From assembly GCA_013360535.1 (NCBI GenBank), contig JABWBL010000035.1, positions 1 to 13,708 on the forward strand: a DNA stretch of 13,708 nt. The letters run 5' to 3'. Below the pieces are notes generated by a model. It was not told the DNA's origin and searched no databases. It saw only the letters and a list, made by a program, of their open reading frames with translations. Position 1 is the first letter of the stretch; each line of letters begins with the position of its first letter. Source of the DNA: Planctomycetaceae bacterium. GTDB taxonomy: Bacteria > Planctomycetota > UBA1135 > GCA-002686595. The translations under genes were made by a program, and so were the position numbers. Positions 13,580 to 13,708 of the stretch are shown here, one piece after another.

Positions 13580-13708
13580 TCAGACGCCGGCGCCGAAGTC
13601 GCCGGAAGAATGCGAGGAATGGGCGGCGTGTGCGGGCTTGGCGTGCGAGCCGTGCGACGGGCGCTGCGCGGGCCGCGTGGCGGGACGGTGCGAGGAGCCG
13701 TGGCTCCC
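13580..13708 (-). CDS. Possible C-terminal end of a minus-strand protein (partial)
   Basis: On the minus strand a frame is open from the window edge for 42 residues to a TGA at 13580-13582. The tail is rich in Ser, His, Ala and Pro and ends in GDFGAGV, with mostly G/C third positions. It looks like a low-complexity C-terminus, but no family can be recognised. The same bases read on the + strand give a Cys-rich open frame (from 13570), so the strand is not certain. If real, it converges on the 11-heme gene with the 13518-13562 hairpin between them. Confidence 0.35.
   Translation of the reverse strand, partial: GSHGSSHRPATRPAQRPSHGSHAKPAHAAHSSHSSGDFGAGV

Overview
The window is a GC-rich stretch (strongly G/C at third codon positions) from a Gram-negative, diderm bacterium. 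The diderm call rests on three lipoprotein signal peptides and an outer-membrane beta-barrel ending in Phe. All confident genes lie on the + strand. Taxonomy cannot be fixed from sequence alone; the composition and gene content would fit Myxococcota, Planctomycetota, Acidobacteriota or similar high-GC lineages.

Layout. (1) 1-992: the C-terminal part of a P-type cation ATPase that begins before the window. (2) 1201-2967: an NAD-type malic enzyme, followed by a strong hairpin terminator at 2986-3034. (3) 3151-10643: a tight run of five genes: a lipoprotein resembling DUF2959; an inner-membrane ferredoxin/FAD/NAD(P)/cytochrome b fusion; a 23-heme c-type cytochrome; an outer-membrane beta-barrel; and a 7-heme lipoprotein cytochrome. 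It ends at a hairpin plus TTTTT terminator. (4) 10735-13497: an 11-heme lipoprotein cytochrome with an unusual leader hairpin, ending at a 17-bp hairpin. (5) 13580-13708: a possible C-terminal end of a converging minus-strand gene.

How the genes may work together. The main content is a candidate trans-envelope electron conduit carrying 41 c-type heme motifs (23+7+11) plus two predicted membrane b hemes. Electrons could pass between cytoplasmic NAD(P)H or ferredoxin and the FAD/Fe-S head of the fusion protein, cross the inner membrane over two b hemes held by paired histidines (H539/H709 and H553/H723), and run along the 23-heme protein through the periplasm. They would then cross the outer membrane within or beside the barrel and the 7-heme lipoprotein, and reach the 11-heme lipoprotein as a surface cytochrome. 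The direction (extracellular reduction or electron uptake) is not shown by the sequence. The layout parallels known porin-cytochrome conduits in logic. It differs in using a flavin/Fe-S/cytochrome b fusion at the inner membrane instead of a quinol-oxidising NapC/CymA or CbcL-type protein, and in having a very heme-rich cytochrome built from seven three-heme repeats. The two housekeeping-type genes at the left edge have no demonstrated link to this system.
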